Below are positions 60,891 through 64,000 of a stretch of DNA of 64,000 nucleotides, piece by piece; position 1 is the stretch's first letter, and each line of letters starts with the position of its first letter. Both the position numbers and the translations under genes were made by a program. Origin of the DNA: Rutidosis leptorrhynchoides (taxonomy: Eukaryota; Streptophyta; Magnoliopsida; Asterales; Asteraceae); assembly GCF_046630445.1 (NCBI RefSeq), contig NC_092335.1, forward strand, positions 1,672,001-1,736,000, given 5' to 3'. Under the pieces are notes generated by a model. That model saw only the letters and a program-made list of their open reading frames with translations, was not told the DNA's origin and did not search any database.

Positions 60891-61204
60891 AAATAAGGGT
60901 GGGTAATTGTGCTCAGTAATGATGGATTACAAGCTATTAAGTTTAAGTCCGTATGACACACAGAATTCAATAAGATTTCGGTAAAATTGGAATTGAATTT
61001 AAACACGAGGATATCTATCAAATTCATTGATCCATCAAATATTATTGAATCAATTAAAAATGAAATACATAGATAAAAAATAAACGTTGAACTAGACAAT
61101 AATAGACAAAGAGTAACATCAAATAAAGCGATCAACATCAATATCAAAGTATATAAACACCAACTGGCACCTTATCCTTCGTATTTCTATTCTAAAAGAC
61201 TTGT
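60891..61204. other. intergenic
   Basis: About 310 bp between MULE and SINE; no feature seen. Confidence 0.5.
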
Positions 61205-61493
61205 TATTGAAACCTTGTGTTGTAGCAGGTCTGCCTCTTTTAGCGAGAGGTCAGGAGTTCGTGTTCGACTCCCGTGAGGTGCAACATTGCACACAAGGTT
61301 GCCCCTTTAACTTTGAATTTCATCTAAGGGTGCCTTTAGCACATCGCGTTGCGAGGGCAGTGGGAGAGGGGCGTTTTACCGCTCATGTTCTCGGATTGGG
61401 GCGAGTTTACTCCTGAACAGCAGTTAGGGGCGGGTTATACAACTGCAGGGAAATCAACGCGTTGGTGGTTAAGTCCCTATAACGAGTAGCGCC

Positions 61494-61533
<40 letters not shown>
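61205..61533 (+). mobile_element. tRNA-derived SINE
   Basis: The head GTAGCAGGTCTGCC...GTGTTCGACTCCCGTGAG has the spacing of pol III A and B boxes (B box GTTCGACTCC at about 61263). A GC-richer body follows, ending in a 37-base poly(A) tail (61497-61533). Possible weak duplication TTGAAA on both sides. It lies about 250 bp before the start codon of the DUF819 gene. Confidence 0.75.
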
Positions 61534-61537
<4 letters not shown>

Positions 61538-61781
61538 TTGAAATACTTGCTGAAAATAGTATCAACGGTTAAATAAAAACCCAGGTCAAAGTCAATGGTG
61601 TCCATATATACCATATGATGAAGATGATGATGATTTGTTTAGGTCATATCTAGTCTAGTAAACACCACAAAACTAGTGTGCCAGACTGTCAGTAAACTGT
61701 AGTGTGCCAACTGTGGCTTATTTACCCAATCCCTCGGTGTCGGTGGTGATGCGACGCTGATAGGAACATTCCGACCAAACG

Positions 61782-64000
61782 ATGTCATCTCATATATTCC
61801 ATCTTCAGTTACCGTCTCTTCGTCCGACGTCACACCGCCTGTCACAATCATCTTCCTGCCAAATTAACCATTTTACAAAGCCTGATCATCACCTGCTATC
61901 TCGAGTTGAAAATTTCGCAGCTATACCATCTTCAAAGCACGTGATTGGTCCTTGTTATGGTCACGTGAGTCGTCGATGTGTCAAGGTTGGATCAAATTTC
62001 AATTTCCCGCTAATTTCTCCGTCGGATCAATGGGGGAATTGGACTGCCCTATTTTCAATCGGTGCTATTGGTAGCTGGTAATCACTAGCATTTTAATTTT
62101 AATTTAATTGACTATTAGGTTAAGTTTCTTTTATTTACTACTACTACATATTAGTTGATTGATGGTACTGTATTTTGTTTCTATCTAATTCATATACTAA
62201 TAAAAAGGTCTGAGAAGACAACAATTGGGAACATGTTAAGTGGAGCATTAATGAGTACATTGATTGGACTTGCTGCTAGTAATTTGGGGTTTATTTCGTG
62301 TGAAGCAAAGGCATATCCGATTGTTCTAGAGTATTTATTACCATTAGCTGTTCCTTTGTTGTTGTTTAGAGCCGATCTGTTCCGAGTTTTTAGGTCAACG
62401 GGGAAGCTGCTTTTGGCTTTCTTGATTGGTTCAGGTAAGCTTGTTGGTAATACCAGTGGTAGGAATTTTTTTTAAATGGTCTTTATCAAAAGTTTATCTA
62501 TCTGTTAATCCACTATTATGAAGTGGTTGTACATGGTGATTTGTGGTTTCATAAGACACTATTGCAGAATCTTATGCACAGAGATAAGAATAGAGATCTT
62601 ATACCAAAGGACACGTAACTTTGTTCATCCAAGAATATCTTGACTTGATAGTGATTATTATCCGTATTAATTAATATTAATATTCATATAATGCAAGCTA
62701 ATTACAACTGTATGTCACCTTTTTCCTACTGTTTAGACCAATAGGTCTGCTATGACGCGATGAACAGCGTAATTGCAACATTTTCAGGGGGATATAATTA
62801 CTATATTTGAGACCTCTTTCATAAAAAAGATTAAACATATCATTCGTATTACTAGTAAATTGTCATCAGGAAGAATTTATACAGTATTATGCAATAGTCC
62901 GACAGATATATATAGATTGTAAATATAGAAATTAAGAATTAACAATTTAGATATATAAGGACATCAATCATATGCTTATAATGTATGATATATTTATAAT
63001 AAAAGTTACTTAGTATTGGAACAGTTATTTGCCAATTCAGCTTTTTCATTATTATATCTTTTCACAGTGGCAACAACAATTGGAACAGTTGTCGCTTATT
63101 GGATGGTTCCAATGCGGCCACTTGGCCAAGAAGGCTGGAAAATTGCTGCTGCTCTTATGGGTAGACATATTGGTGGAGGTATACATAGCTCCGAGTTCAA
63201 CATTGTAACACCCAACTTTTATCATCTTCTTACAATTACAATTAATTAATACTCCGTAGTATATTGGCCTCTTTTGGCTCTAGTTATTCTTATTCCCTGC
63301 CAGGGCGCCAAATACTGTCTATTTCAAAACTAAATGTGTTTAATGCTTTGTTATAAACTTCTAATTTGTACACTTAACTGCTTTTCCAAAATTTAAAAAA
63401 AAAAAAAAAAAAAAAAAGTACACTTAACTCGTTAGAATGTTAGGAATATTTGGAATTTCAAGTGTTTGCTGTAAATATTTGTTTTTAGTTGGTTTCTGCA
63501 TTGTGTATTGATTAATAATAATAATAACAAGTTTGTTGTGGTTGGTTGCTGTATTTATTATGTAGCTGTGAATTATGTTGCGATTGCTGAAGCTCTGGGA
63601 ATTTCTACTTCAGTTTTAGCTGCTGGACTAGCTGCAGATAATGTTATTTGTGCAGTCTATTTTACCACATTGTTTGCACTTGCTGCTAAAATCTCTCCTG
63701 AGACTTCAGAATCAGAATCAGAATCAACCAATGGTTCGTTAAGTTATAATAGTACAATACTTGTCGTCGTCGTCGGTCATCGTCAATAGCAAACCTGTTA
63801 TTTATCCAGTGAGCCAATCAACATTTTTTATGTGTCAGGTGTTGAAGAGGATGTAAGAAATTCAGAATCTGGGAGCAGTAAACTTGGTTTGCTGCAGTCT
63901 GCGACGGCCCTTGGTGTATCGTTTGGCATATGTAAAATGGGGAGTTTTGTTACTAAATATTTTGGAATACCTGGAGGAATCCTTCCAGGTGTTACCGCTA
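61782..64000 (+). CDS. DUF819-family membrane protein (YjcL-like), 5' part
   Basis: Exons by eye: 61782-62077, 62208-62434, 63068-63178, 63566-63733, 63839 to beyond the window; all GT-AG and in phase. The first ~70 residues are Ser/His/Arg-rich and look like a plastid transit peptide. After WTALFSIGAIGSW, hydrophobic segments alternate with conserved blocks: GLAASNLGFI, EYLLPLAVPLLLFRADL, LLAFLIGSVATTIGTVVAYW, RPLGQEGWKIAAALMG, NYVAIAEALG, VLAAGLAADNVICAVYF and GIPGGILPG. This is the plant DUF819 family related to bacterial YjcL, a multi-pass membrane protein of unknown substrate. A Glu/Ser-rich loop sits at the exon 4/5 junction. The 3' end lies outside the window. Confidence 0.92.

Overview
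This window is nuclear DNA of a flowering plant. Two intron-containing genes have plant-type protein families, plastid transit-like N termini and GT-AG introns. Telomere-like TTTAGGG arrays are present, and the rest is mostly plant Ty3/gypsy (Tekay/Del-like chromovirus), Ty1/copia, Helitron, hAT, MULE and SINE sequence. The gypsy LTR types feel like those of Asteraceae, but that is recollection and cannot be tested here.

Layout: 1-7265 is the 3' part of gypsy copy A with its 3' LTR. 7544-10805 is a reverse solo LTR of the same family (5-bp duplication TTATA). 10811-14748 is AT-rich sequence, an LTR end and a copia remnant. 14815-22055 is a minus-strand Helitron (H1). It holds a foreign solo LTR (15742-17875) with an array of seven stem-loop repeats, and a telomere-like array. 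22105-38106 is a second Helitron (H3). Inside it is a hAT element (23097-36828, 8-bp duplication), and inside that is an almost complete 13-kb gypsy element B (23683-36718, 5-bp duplication). A second small hAT-like element lies near the end of H3.

38494-42173 is a host gene with ten coding exons (522 aa) resembling Arabidopsis At3g49140, predicted plastid-targeted, with a very long poly-glutamate run. 43251-57512 is a third Helitron (H2, same family as H1) carrying another telomere-like array. It is split by a whole-looking gypsy element C (47677-57355, 5-bp duplication, one 1498-codon frame on the minus strand). 57558-60881 is a Mutator-like element with ~180-bp inverted ends and a 9-bp duplication. 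61205-61533 is a tRNA-derived SINE. From 61782 to the window end runs the 5' part of a DUF819-family membrane-protein gene.

The most notable signals are the seven repeats in the solo LTR, which keep a fixed core while their flanking arms vary together as inverted repeats; an F-box-like gene carried in sense between primer site and gag of gypsy B; a Helitron family that carries its own telomere-like arrays; and a second copy of the polypurine-tract sequence just before gag in gypsy B.

All boundaries, exon structures and similarities were read by eye. No alignment or database search was run.
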